The position numbers were made by a program, and so were the translations under genes. 47,013 nt of DNA. It comes from Ruminococcaceae bacterium UBA1417. GTDB lineage: Bacteria > Bacillota > Clostridia > Oscillospirales > Acutalibacteraceae. The DNA is taken from positions 1 to 47,013 of the forward strand of contig DBPP01000022.1 in the NCBI GenBank assembly GCA_002305575.1, read 5' to 3'. Of this stretch, positions 16,644 to 23,246 are shown one piece after another (the stretch's first letter is position 1; each line of letters starts with the position of its first letter). Under the pieces are notes generated by a model that worked only from the letters and a program-made list of their open reading frames with translations, did no database searches and was not told the origin of the DNA.

Positions 16644-17738
16644 TTACACGTTGAAGCGGAAGAGGACAATATCGCCGTCCTGCATCACATATTCCTTGCC
16701 TTCGCTGCGCACGAGGCCCTTTTCTCTGGCGGCGGCCATCGAGCCGCAGGCCATCAAGTCGTCGAACGCAATGACCTCTGCGCGGATGAAGCCGCGCTCA
16801 AAATCGCTGTGGATTTTACCCGCGGCCTGCGGAGCCTTTGTTCCCTTTTTGATTGTCCAGGCGCGCACCTCGGGCTTGCCGGCCGTGAGGTACGAGATGA
16901 GGCCGAGCAGCGCATAGCAGGCGTTGATCAGGCGGTCAAGGCCGGATTCGGTCAGGCCCATGTCGCTGAGGAACAGCGCCTTTTCCTCCGGATCCATCCC
17001 GGAAATTTCAGCTTCGATTTCGGCGCAGATCGGCAGCACGGCCGCGTGCTGCGCTTCGGCAATCTGCTTTACCGCAAGATACCCCGGGTTGTTTTCGATG
17101 CCGTTTGTGAAGTCCTCTTCGCTCATGTTGGCCGCGAAAATAATCGGCTTGTTGGTGAGAAGGCTCACCGTGGAAAGCAACTCTTTTTCCTCTTCGGTGC
17201 ATTCCACGCTGCGGGCGGGCTTGCCGGCGTCAAGCGCTTCGCGCACGCGCTCAAAGAAGTCCACCTCAGTCTGGAACTTCTTATCGGCCTTGACCATTTT
17301 CTTCGCCTTGTCAATGCGGCGATCGAGCACCTCCATGTCGGAGAAGATCAGCTCAAGGTCAATCGTCTCGATGTCGCGGGCCGGATCGATCGAACCCTCG
17401 ACGTGGATGATGTCGTCGTTCTCAAAACAGCGCACGACGTGGACAACGGCGTCTACCTCGCGAATGTTGGAGAGGAACTTGTTGCCGAGACCCTCGCCCT
17501 TCGACGCGCCCTTGACAAGGCCGGCGATGTCGACGAATTCAATCGTTGCGGGGGTGAACTTTTCCGGCTCATACATTTCGGCGAGCTTATCGAGGCGTCT
17601 GTCCGGCACGGCGACGACGCCGACGTTCGGTTCGATCGTGCAGAACGGATAGTTTGCGGATTGTGCGCCCGCGTTGGTAATGGCGTTGAACAGCGTGCTT
17701 TTCCCAACGTTTGGGAGACCGATTATACCTAATTTCAT
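16644..17738 (-). CDS. ychF: Redox-regulated ATPase/GTPase YchF (OLA1 family)
   Basis: This 364-residue P-loop protein is the universal YchF/OLA1 ATPase, which associates with ribosomes and is linked to oxidative-stress control and translation. The P-loop GLPNVGKST is near residue 7, the G3 motif is VDIAGLVKGASKGEGLGN, and the atypical G4 region NMSEE explains the family preference for ATP. A C-terminal TGS domain covers roughly the last 90 residues (AWTIKKGTKAPQAAGKIH, ending DGDIVLFRFNV). It has its own promoter on the minus strand. Confidence 0.98.
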   Translation of the reverse strand: MKLGIIGLPNVGKSTLFNAITNAGAQSANYPFCTIEPNVGVVAVPDRRLDKLAEMYEPEKFTPATIEFVDIAGLVKGASKGEGLGNKFLSNIREVDAVVHVVRCFENDDIIHVEGSIDPARDIETIDLELIFSDMEVLDRRIDKAKKMVKADKKFQTEVDFFERVREALDAGKPARSVECTEEEKELLSTVSLLTNKPIIFAANMSEEDFTNGIENNPGYLAVKQIAEAQHAAVLPICAEIEAEISGMDPEEKALFLSDMGLTESGLDRLINACYALLGLISYLTAGKPEVRAWTIKKGTKAPQAAGKIHSDFERGFIRAEVIAFDDLMACGSMAAAREKGLVRSEGKEYVMQDGDIVLFRFNV

Positions 17739-17780
17739 CTATAAAACCGTCTTTCCTTGAATTTGTGCATTAACGAACTC

Positions 17781-17809
17781 AGTATAGCACAAGCAAGGGA
17801 AACTTGCAA
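17781..17809 (-). promoter_or_regulatory. Promoter of ychF
   Basis: On the minus strand, TTGCAA and an extended TGC-TATACT are separated by 17 bases, about 45 bases before the start codon. Confidence 0.85.
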
Positions 17810-17832
17810 GGCTTGCAGCGCCGGCAGCAAAT

Positions 17833-19230
17833 TTATTCCGCGGCGGCAAGCTTTCGGCCCATCAACACGCCCATGCAGGAGGCCATCATCAGGCCGCGCG
17901 TCCAGCCACTCGAGTCGCCCAGGCAGTGCAGGTTGCGCATGTTCGTGTTGAGATCGGCATCCATCTTAACGCGGTTGCTGTAAAATTTGAGTTCGGGCGA
18001 GTACAGCAGCGTTTCGGTGGCCGCGAAGCCCGGCACAACGTGGTCGACGGCCTGCATAAAATTCAGAATGTTCACCATCGTGCGGTACGGCATGGCGGAG
18101 GTGATGTCGCCGGCGACGGCGTCCGGCAGTGTGGGCTGTAGATTCGAACGGGAAAGCTCCTCCTGCCAGGTGCGCTTGCCATCGAGAATGTCACCGTAGC
18201 GCTGGACCAGAATGTGCCCGGCGCCCAGCATGTTGGTCAGCTCGCCTACCTTCTGCGCGTATTCGATCGGCTGGTCAAACGGCTCGTTGAAATGGTGGGA
18301 ACAGAGAATGGCGAGATTGGTGTTCTGGGATTTTCTGTCCTTGTAGGAATGGCCGTTGACAACCGCGAGGTTGTTGTCGTAGTTCTCCTGACTCACAAAA
18401 CCGCCGGGATTCTGACAGAAGGTGCGCACCTTGTTTTTAAACGGTTTCGGATAGCCGATCAGCTTCGATTCGTAGAGCACGTTGTTGACCGTTTCCATCA
18501 CCTCATTGCGCACTTCCACGCGCACGCCGATGTCCACTGTGCCGGGTGCATGGGCGATGCCGTGGCGCGCGCAGAGCCGGTCGAACCAGTCCGCGCCGCG
18601 GCGCCCGGCGGCGACGACGGTATGGCTTGCAAGAACCTCATAGGCGATTCCGTTTTCCAGAAGATGCGCGCCCAAACAGACGCCGTCTTTGAGAATCAGG
18701 TCGGTACACGCGCAGCCGAAACGCAGTTCCACGCCGTTTTCCATCAGGTATCGCTCGATTGCCGCGTAGATTTCCTGCGCTTTTTCGGTGCCCAGATGGC
18801 GGATGGGGCAGTCCACCAGCTTGAGACCGGTTTGAATCGCGCGCTTGCGGATTTCCTTTACAGCTTCCTTTTCACCGATGCCCTCGACGTGCGCGTCTGC
18901 ACCGAATTCGAGGTAAATGGAATCGGTGTAGTCGATCAGCGCTTGGGCGACGCTGTCGCCGATCAACTGCGGCAAGTCACCGCCGACTTCCGGTGAAAGA
19001 GAAAGCTTGCCGTCGGAAAATGCGCCTGCACCGGAAAAACCGGTTGTGATGTGGCAGTAGGGCTTGCAATTCATGCAGTGCCCGGTCTGTGCTTTTGGGC
19101 AGCGCCGGTCTTCGATGGCACGCCCTTTTTCGACGAGCAGGATTTTCTTGCGGCAGCCACGGCGCAGCAGCTCCATGGCGGTAAAAATGCCGGCGGGACC
19201 GGCGCCGATGATGAGGATATCTGTTTGCAT
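17833..19230 (-). CDS. COG2509-type FAD-dependent dehydrogenase
   Basis: This 465-residue flavoprotein belongs to the uncharacterised COG2509 group. The dinucleotide-binding motif DILIIGAGPAGIFTAMEL is at the N-terminus, a cysteine cluster (CPKAQTGHCMNCKPYCH) lies near 45-65, then FSGAGAFSDGKL, VVAAGRRGADWF and a C-terminal FAD contact LGDSSGWTRGLMMASCMG. No substrate is established for the family. The ATG at 19230 is chosen because the fold starts there and an AAAGG site lies nine bases upstream. Its leader carries a guanine-class purine riboswitch with an intrinsic terminator, so excess guanine or a related purine should switch the gene off. Confidence 0.9.
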   Translation of the reverse strand: MQTDILIIGAGPAGIFTAMELLRRGCRKKILLVEKGRAIEDRRCPKAQTGHCMNCKPYCHITTGFSGAGAFSDGKLSLSPEVGGDLPQLIGDSVAQALIDYTDSIYLEFGADAHVEGIGEKEAVKEIRKRAIQTGLKLVDCPIRHLGTEKAQEIYAAIERYLMENGVELRFGCACTDLILKDGVCLGAHLLENGIAYEVLASHTVVAAGRRGADWFDRLCARHGIAHAPGTVDIGVRVEVRNEVMETVNNVLYESKLIGYPKPFKNKVRTFCQNPGGFVSQENYDNNLAVVNGHSYKDRKSQNTNLAILCSHHFNEPFDQPIEYAQKVGELTNMLGAGHILVQRYGDILDGKRTWQEELSRSNLQPTLPDAVAGDITSAMPYRTMVNILNFMQAVDHVVPGFAATETLLYSPELKFYSNRVKMDADLNTNMRNLHCLGDSSGWTRGLMMASCMGVLMGRKLAAAE

Positions 19231-19239
19231 GTGAACCAG

Positions 19240-19270
19240 CCTTTCTGAAAGGAAGCCGTCGTGCGACGGC
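19240..19270 (-). other. Two small hairpins covering the COG2509 ribosome-binding site
   Basis: On the minus strand GCCGTC pairs with GACGGC (19255-19270), then CCTTT pairs with AAAGG (19240-19252). The second hairpin includes the AAAGG Shine-Dalgarno, so translation could also be modulated. The helices are short, so this is only suggestive. Confidence 0.4.
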
Positions 19271-19301
19271 CCCACTGTTTATAGAATGTGCAAATGTGCG
19301 C

Positions 19302-19323
19302 AAAAAAGCCGCCTCTGCCGGCT
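19302..19323 (-). terminator. Terminator of the purine riboswitch
   Basis: On the minus strand AGCCG pairs with CGGCT followed by T6. The AGGCGGC of its 3' half is complementary to GCCGCCT in aptamer helix P3, which gives a plausible antiterminator in the unbound state. Confidence 0.8.
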
Positions 19324-19344
19324 ATATGCCCCGCAGAATGCGGT

Positions 19345-19409
19345 GCGTTATAGTCGGCCACAAGGCGGCCGGTAGAGACGTTCACCCAAGTCGTGAACCT
19401 ATATAACCC
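19345..19409 (-). ncRNA. Purine riboswitch aptamer, guanine class
   Basis: Read on the minus strand, the sequence shows the purine-riboswitch three-way junction. P1 is GTTAT with ATAAC. P2 is GTTCAC with GTGAAC and a 7-nt loop ending in GG. The joining strand contains TCTCTACC (consensus TTTCTACC). P3 is CGGCC with GGCCG and a loop carrying CC that can pair with the GG of the P2 loop. The 3' joining strand is GACTAT. The C in GACTAT is the specificity base that pairs with guanine or hypoxanthine; adenine switches have T there. Departures from the classic form are a slightly shortened P3 and a C where U48 is usual. It lies 20 bases downstream of a strong promoter and is followed by a terminator and the COG2509 gene. 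Confidence 0.87.
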
Positions 19410-19424
19410 TTTAACCAATGTTGA

Positions 19425-19453
19425 AATATAACACAAAGAGGTGAAGCTGTCAA
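19425..19453 (-). promoter_or_regulatory. Promoter of the riboswitch-COG2509 unit
   Basis: On the minus strand a perfect TTGACA and TATATT are separated by 17 bases; the predicted start lies a few bases before the aptamer. Confidence 0.9.
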
Positions 19454-19463
19454 GCCAAATGGG

Positions 19464-20369
19464 TCATTTTGTGAAAGTTTTGCCGTCATAAAGGAAAATG
19501 CCGCAGCCTTCGCCGGTTTTTTTACCGGCCAGCAGCCACTTTTTGAAGCAGCGGCGCTGCGTAGTATCCTCGGGCAGCGCGGCGTCCGGCTTTTCGAAAT
19601 CCTTGCCGAATACGCGCCACTTGTCATAGAATTCGTCGTTCTCCTGCCACTTGTAGATGCGGAAATCGTCGATAAAATCAACCATGTTGAGCGTGGCGGG
19701 CAAAATTTCGCGGTTTTTCGGGTAAAGGAGCCACGAGTGACAGACGTAGACCATCGGTTTGCCGCCGAGATCCTTTTGGTAGAAGGCATACGCCTTTTTA
19801 TAGGAATCCAGGCGCGCCGCTCGGGTCAGCGGGCCGCAGGACGGAATGTGCATGTTGTATACCGTGTCGCCGGGTTCCACCGTATAGCCCCCGAGCGTGA
19901 TGGGCGCTTCATTTTTGAAGGGAATGGCTTCGTATTGCAGCCGCCCGAGCTTAAAGCGCCGCATCGTGTAGAACCACGGATGCCAGAACGCGACAAATGT
20001 GCCCCAGATGCCGTAAACATCGTGGCATTCGATGAGCTTAAATTTGAGGTCGGCGATCGTGTCCCAGAACAAAGCATCCGGCAGGCCGGCGGCCCGGTAA
20101 TGCGCGCGCAGTTGTTCGCTGGCCGCCATGAGAAACAGGAAATCCACGGTGTGGCGGTGCAGGCCGCTGCACACATGCAGCCGATCCATATATGGGATCA
20201 GCGCGTCCCATTCGGCGCCGTCAAAGAGCTTTGCTTCGGCCGCGGCCATTTCTTCCACGGCGCCCGGCGCGGCAAGCAGCGCGGTATAGTCCTGAAGCAG
20301 CGGCACGCGGCTTTCTGCGGGTAGATCGAGCATTTCAGAAAAAGTTTTCAAGTAATCGGTCGTATACAT
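19464..20369 (-). CDS. GNAT-like acyltransferase domain protein
   Basis: This 301-residue protein resembles the clostridial family annotated as acyltransferase domain-containing protein, with a helical N-terminal NAT_N-like half and a GNAT-like C-terminal half. Visible family-like features are the mid-protein VYNMHIPSCGPLTR segment, followed by a Ser and an aromatic-rich helix, and the HSWLLYP motif. The substrate is unknown. The ATG at 20369 is chosen over the upstream in-frame ATG because an AGGCAGGG site precedes it. It has its own promoter, placed back-to-back with that of the small gene at 20545. No clear terminator lies between its stop and the riboswitch promoter. Confidence 0.65.
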   Translation of the reverse strand: MYTTDYLKTFSEMLDLPAESRVPLLQDYTALLAAPGAVEEMAAAEAKLFDGAEWDALIPYMDRLHVCSGLHRHTVDFLFLMAASEQLRAHYRAAGLPDALFWDTIADLKFKLIECHDVYGIWGTFVAFWHPWFYTMRRFKLGRLQYEAIPFKNEAPITLGGYTVEPGDTVYNMHIPSCGPLTRAARLDSYKKAYAFYQKDLGGKPMVYVCHSWLLYPKNREILPATLNMVDFIDDFRIYKWQENDEFYDKWRVFGKDFEKPDAALPEDTTQRRCFKKWLLAGKKTGEGCGIFLYDGKTFTK

Positions 20370-20455
20370 GACAGTCCCTGCCTTTTCAAGGTGTATAAGT
20401 TGTTGGCGCGGCCGAAATACCGCGCGAAAAGCAAAACCGGTTTGCAATCCCTTTC

Positions 20456-20484
20456 ATTCTAGCATGACGGCGGCGTTTCGACAA
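20456..20484 (-). promoter_or_regulatory. Promoter of the acyltransferase gene
   Basis: On the minus strand TTGTCG and an extended TGC-TAGAAT are separated by 17 bases. Its -35 directly abuts the -35 of the divergent plus-strand promoter. Confidence 0.8.
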
Positions 20485-20513
20485 TTGACTATTTTACCAG
20501 CGCGTGCTACAAT
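20485..20513 (+). promoter_or_regulatory. Promoter of the small peptidase-like gene
   Basis: TTGACT and an extended TGC-TACAAT with a 17-base spacer. The -35 hexamer starts at the base after the -35 of the divergent promoter ends. Confidence 0.85.
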
Positions 20514-20544
20514 TTTTTTGACATTTCAACAGGGAGGGCGCGGT

Positions 20545-21042
20545 ATGAGTACGTATCTTGAAAAACAGACGGATGAAGCGGTTCGAAATCTCCGCTGGGG
20601 GCTATTTTCCACGGTGGGACGCAGCGGCTGCGGCCCGGTTGCCGCGTACAATGTGGCGGTGGCGCTCGGGAAAAATCCGGATTTCCGCGCGCTGCTCTGG
20701 ACTATGGAACGCAAACGCCTGCCTTCGTGCGGCGGTCTGCTTGGCATGAATGTTCTGCGCTTACAGCGCTGGCTGCGGCGGCGTTTTGGCCGGGCGGAAC
20801 TTTGCCTGCTCGGTACGGCGCAGTGGGAAGAAAAAACGCGCTTTTGCCGTGCTGCGGTAATTTTTTATAAGAACAGAGGGCTGCTGCGCGGAAATCACTT
20901 TATAGCGGGCACGCGGTTGGAAAACGGCTTTGTCTTTCACAATGCGCCGCTGCTGCCGCCCGGCCGGGCGGTGCCGATGCACGAGGCGGTCAATCGGTTG
21001 AAAAAAGCCGGCCATACGCCGCTTGTGCTGATCATTCTTTGA
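20545..21042 (+). CDS. Small papain/C39-like cysteine peptidase candidate
   Basis: I do not recognise this 165-residue protein with certainty. GRSGCGPVAAYNV near residue 30 resembles the catalytic-Cys helix of C39-type and other papain-like peptidases. NHFIAGTR near 120 could supply the His, and FVFHNAP the following Asn/Asp, which is the order expected for that fold. There is no signal peptide or membrane segment, so it would be cytoplasmic. It lies behind GGGAGGG and a strong promoter. No peptide substrate or transporter gene is adjacent. A non-catalytic member of the fold is equally possible. Confidence 0.6.
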   Translation: MSTYLEKQTDEAVRNLRWGLFSTVGRSGCGPVAAYNVAVALGKNPDFRALLWTMERKRLPSCGGLLGMNVLRLQRWLRRRFGRAELCLLGTAQWEEKTRFCRAAVIFYKNRGLLRGNHFIAGTRLENGFVFHNAPLLPPGRAVPMHEAVNRLKKAGHTPLVLIIL

Positions 21043-21244
21043 ATCGTTGACCGGGTTTCGCCGCGTATACGCCGGCGGAATCCGGTCATGCTATGTTCTG
21101 CGTGGGGCGCGGTGTAACCACAATCCGTGGAGAAAAATGAATTTTTTGTAACAAGATCTGGCGGTTTGTAGGGAAAAGGCAAGTCTTTTAGAGAAAAAGC
21201 CGCGAATTCGTCCGATTGTGTCGAAACAGAGCGAACGATTTTGT
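21043..21244. other. Non-coding stretch between the peptidase-like gene and the next promoter
   Basis: I see no gene and no convincing terminator in these 200 bases. Composition shifts toward AT after 21110. The gap up to the next start codon (426 bases in all) also holds the promoter and structured leader listed next. Confidence 0.4.
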
Positions 21245-21273
21245 TTGAAACCGCGGGAAAGGCTTGCTATAAT
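21245..21273 (+). promoter_or_regulatory. Promoter of the 64-residue protein gene
   Basis: TTGAAA and a perfect extended TGC-TATAAT are separated by 17 bases. The transcript would carry a leader of about 190 nt. Confidence 0.85.
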
Positions 21274-21331
21274 GGGCTTACGAAATCCGACAGGGTTATC
21301 GCAGATCTGACAGCGAACAGCAAAATGCAAA

Positions 21332-21450
21332 CGAAAACGGACGTTTTCGGGTGTCGAAACGCGGGGAATCCGCAAACACGGCTGTTTGCGCCGGCACGGC
21401 AATTCAAAACAAGTGCTTCGCGTGCGGATTCCGCGTGCCGGGGCGCCCGA
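21332..21450 (+). promoter_or_regulatory. Structured leader, possible cis-regulatory RNA
   Basis: Several strong pairings occur in one leader: CGAAAACG with CGTTTTCG (21332-21349), CGCAAACA with TGTTTGCG (21371-21390), a long-range GGAATCCGC (21365-21373) with GCGGATTCC (21424-21432), and GCCGGCACG with CGTGCCGGGGC (about 21389-21445). The last two compete for neighbouring bases, as in a switch. It matches no riboswitch class I know. Confidence 0.5.
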
Positions 21451-21468
21451 CGAGAAAGGAAGATCATT

Positions 21469-21663
21469 ATGAACAAGACAGAGGAAAACGGATGGATTCT
21501 GCGCGTGGCCGATCAGCATGGCGTGGACGGCGAGGCAGTGCTCGGCGGAATTCGCGAGGCATTTGCCGCGGCGCAGCAATCGGAGAATTCCGAGGCTCGG
21601 GCTTTCTGGGCGTCGATTCCGGAGGACGCCAGTGAGCTGGACGTTGTGCTGCGCGTGGGATAA
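21469..21663 (+). CDS. Small acidic protein of unknown function, 64 residues
   Basis: I do not recognise this protein firmly. It is predicted helical and acidic, with the stretches WILRVADQHGVDGEAV and ARAFWASIPE. It recalls the short clostridial proteins of about 65-75 residues sometimes labelled Spo0A-C-terminal-like, but that is a weak resemblance. Support for it being real is good: an AAAGGAAGATC ribosome site, its own promoter 200 bases upstream, and a strong terminator 20 bases after the stop. Confidence 0.65.
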   Translation: MNKTEENGWILRVADQHGVDGEAVLGGIREAFAAAQQSENSEARAFWASIPEDASELDVVLRVG

Positions 21664-21682
21664 GACGGGAAACCGGGAACGG

Positions 21683-21723
21683 AAACGGCCGGGGGCAGTT
21701 CAAAAGCCCGCCGGCCGTTTTTT
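21683..21723 (+). terminator. Intrinsic terminator after the 64-residue protein gene
   Basis: AACGGCCGG pairs with CCGGCCGTT, with an inner GGGC/GCCC pair, and runs into T6. Confidence 0.92.
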
Positions 21724-21850
21724 GCGCCTTTTTCGCGCTGTACGGAAGCGAGCGCGGCAAAAATACAGCGTTTGGCTTCGTTCTAAACTCGATTTAAGGT
21801 TGAGTCGGTATCCTTGGTATACGCAAAATTTCAAGAAAGGGGGCTATGAT

Positions 21851-22522
21851 GTGGATTTTCGCCATGAATGGAAGCATGCAATTACCCGGTCCGATCTTCC
21901 GGCGCTCCGGTCGCGGCTCGGCGCCGTCATGCAGCGGGATGCATACGCCGTAAACGGCCGGTATACAATCCGCAGCCTGTATTTTGACAATTTGACAGAC
22001 AAGGCGCTGCGGAAAAAAACGGATGGCGTCGACCGGCGGGAAAAGTTCCGGCTGCGCTGCTACAACGGCGACCGCTCGCTGATCCTGCTGGAGAAAAAAA
22101 GCAAGGTCCACAACCTTTGCAGCAAGGCGCAAACCGCGTTGTCCCTGCAAGAGGTACAGGCGCTTTTGCGGGGCGATTTTGCCGGCGCAGCGGAACGGGA
22201 CGACCCGCTTTTGCAGGAACTGCGGTATAAGATGTGCACGCAAGGGCTGCGTCCCAAAACAATCGTCGATTACACCCGGGAGCCCTTCGTATTTGCGCCG
22301 GGCCATGTGCGGGTGACGCTGGATTACGATATCCGCACGGGGCTGAACGGCACCGATTTCCTCAATCCCGGTTGTATCACGGTTCCGGCCGGTTGTGCGC
22401 CGGTGATCCTCGAGGTCAAGTGGGACGCCTTCCTGCCTTCGGTGATCCGGGATATCGTGCAGACGCCGGGCACGCATACGGGATCGTTTTCAAAATACGC
22501 GGCCTGCCGTTTGTACGGCTGA
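21851..22522 (+). CDS. VTC domain polyphosphate polymerase
   Basis: This 223-residue protein is a stand-alone VTC domain, which makes inorganic polyphosphate from ATP inside a tunnel-shaped barrel. The basic and acidic tunnel residues of the family are present: RHEWKH, IRSLYFD, the Arg pair in REKFRLRCYN, LEKKSK, VDYTREPF, RVTLDYD and the late Glu/Lys of LEVKWDAF. The start is GTG at 21851, with AAAGGGGG seven bases before it; no ATG in frame is better placed, although an ATG two bases upstream in another frame is a distraction. It leads a three-gene unit with DUF4956 and CotH. The product may be fed to a membrane or surface process carried out by those partners. Confidence 0.92.
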   Translation: MDFRHEWKHAITRSDLPALRSRLGAVMQRDAYAVNGRYTIRSLYFDNLTDKALRKKTDGVDRREKFRLRCYNGDRSLILLEKKSKVHNLCSKAQTALSLQEVQALLRGDFAGAAERDDPLLQELRYKMCTQGLRPKTIVDYTREPFVFAPGHVRVTLDYDIRTGLNGTDFLNPGCITVPAGCAPVILEVKWDAFLPSVIRDIVQTPGTHTGSFSKYAACRLYG

Positions 22523-22559
22523 TTTTTTGTAAAAACCATCGGATGGGAGACTGGACAAC

Positions 22560-23231
22560 ATGAGTTTTCAAGACATTTTTAAATCGAGCTTTCTGGAGAA
22601 CATTGCGAGCGTGTCGCTTTTGGACATGGCGCTTTCCATGGTGCTGGCATTTGCTATCGGCATGTTTATCTTTCTGATCTACAAGAAAACGTTTGCAGGC
22701 GTGATGTATTCGTCGAGCTTTGGCGTGACGCTCGTCGCGCTGACGATGATCTCCACGCTGGTCATCCTCGCGGTTACCTCCAATATTGTGCTCTCGCTCG
22801 GCATGGTCGGCGCGCTCTCCATCGTGCGCTTCCGCACGGCCATCAAGGAGCCGCTCGACATCGCCTTCCTGTTTTGGTCGATTGCCGCGGGCATTGTGCT
22901 GGCCGCCGGTATGATTCCGCTCGCCGTGTTTGGCAGTGTGATCATCGGCGTTATCCTGCTGGTGTTTGCCAACCAAAAATCACATGCAAACCCTTACATT
23001 GTCGTGCTGCGCTGCACAAACCATGAAAGCGAGGCGGCCGCCATCGCCTTTCTGAGCGCACAGGCACAGCGCTGTGTGGTGAAAAGCAAAACGGTTCAGG
23101 CGGACGAGGTGGAAATTAACGCGGAGGTACGCATGCGCAGCGACAATACGGATTTCGTCAACGCGATTGCACAGATGGACGGCGTGCGCAGCGTCGTGCT
23201 GGTCAGCTACAACGGCGATTATATGGGATAA
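22560..23231 (+). CDS. DUF4956 membrane protein
   Basis: This 223-residue protein has about four transmembrane helices in its first 140 residues (for example MALSMVLAFAIGMFIFLIY) and a soluble C-terminal domain of about 80 residues with an alternating strand-helix pattern like an ACT or ferredoxin-like fold. The motif VGALSIVRFRTAIKEP is highly characteristic of DUF4956. Its function is unknown; the family repeatedly sits with VTC polymerases and CotH proteins, which suggests a membrane platform or channel for polyphosphate. It lies 37 bases after the VTC gene and 15 bases before CotH. Confidence 0.88.
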   Translation: MSFQDIFKSSFLENIASVSLLDMALSMVLAFAIGMFIFLIYKKTFAGVMYSSSFGVTLVALTMISTLVILAVTSNIVLSLGMVGALSIVRFRTAIKEPLDIAFLFWSIAAGIVLAAGMIPLAVFGSVIIGVILLVFANQKSHANPYIVVLRCTNHESEAAAIAFLSAQAQRCVVKSKTVQADEVEINAEVRMRSDNTDFVNAIAQMDGVRSVVLVSYNGDYMG

Positions 23232-23246
23232 CGGAGGAAAAGCACT

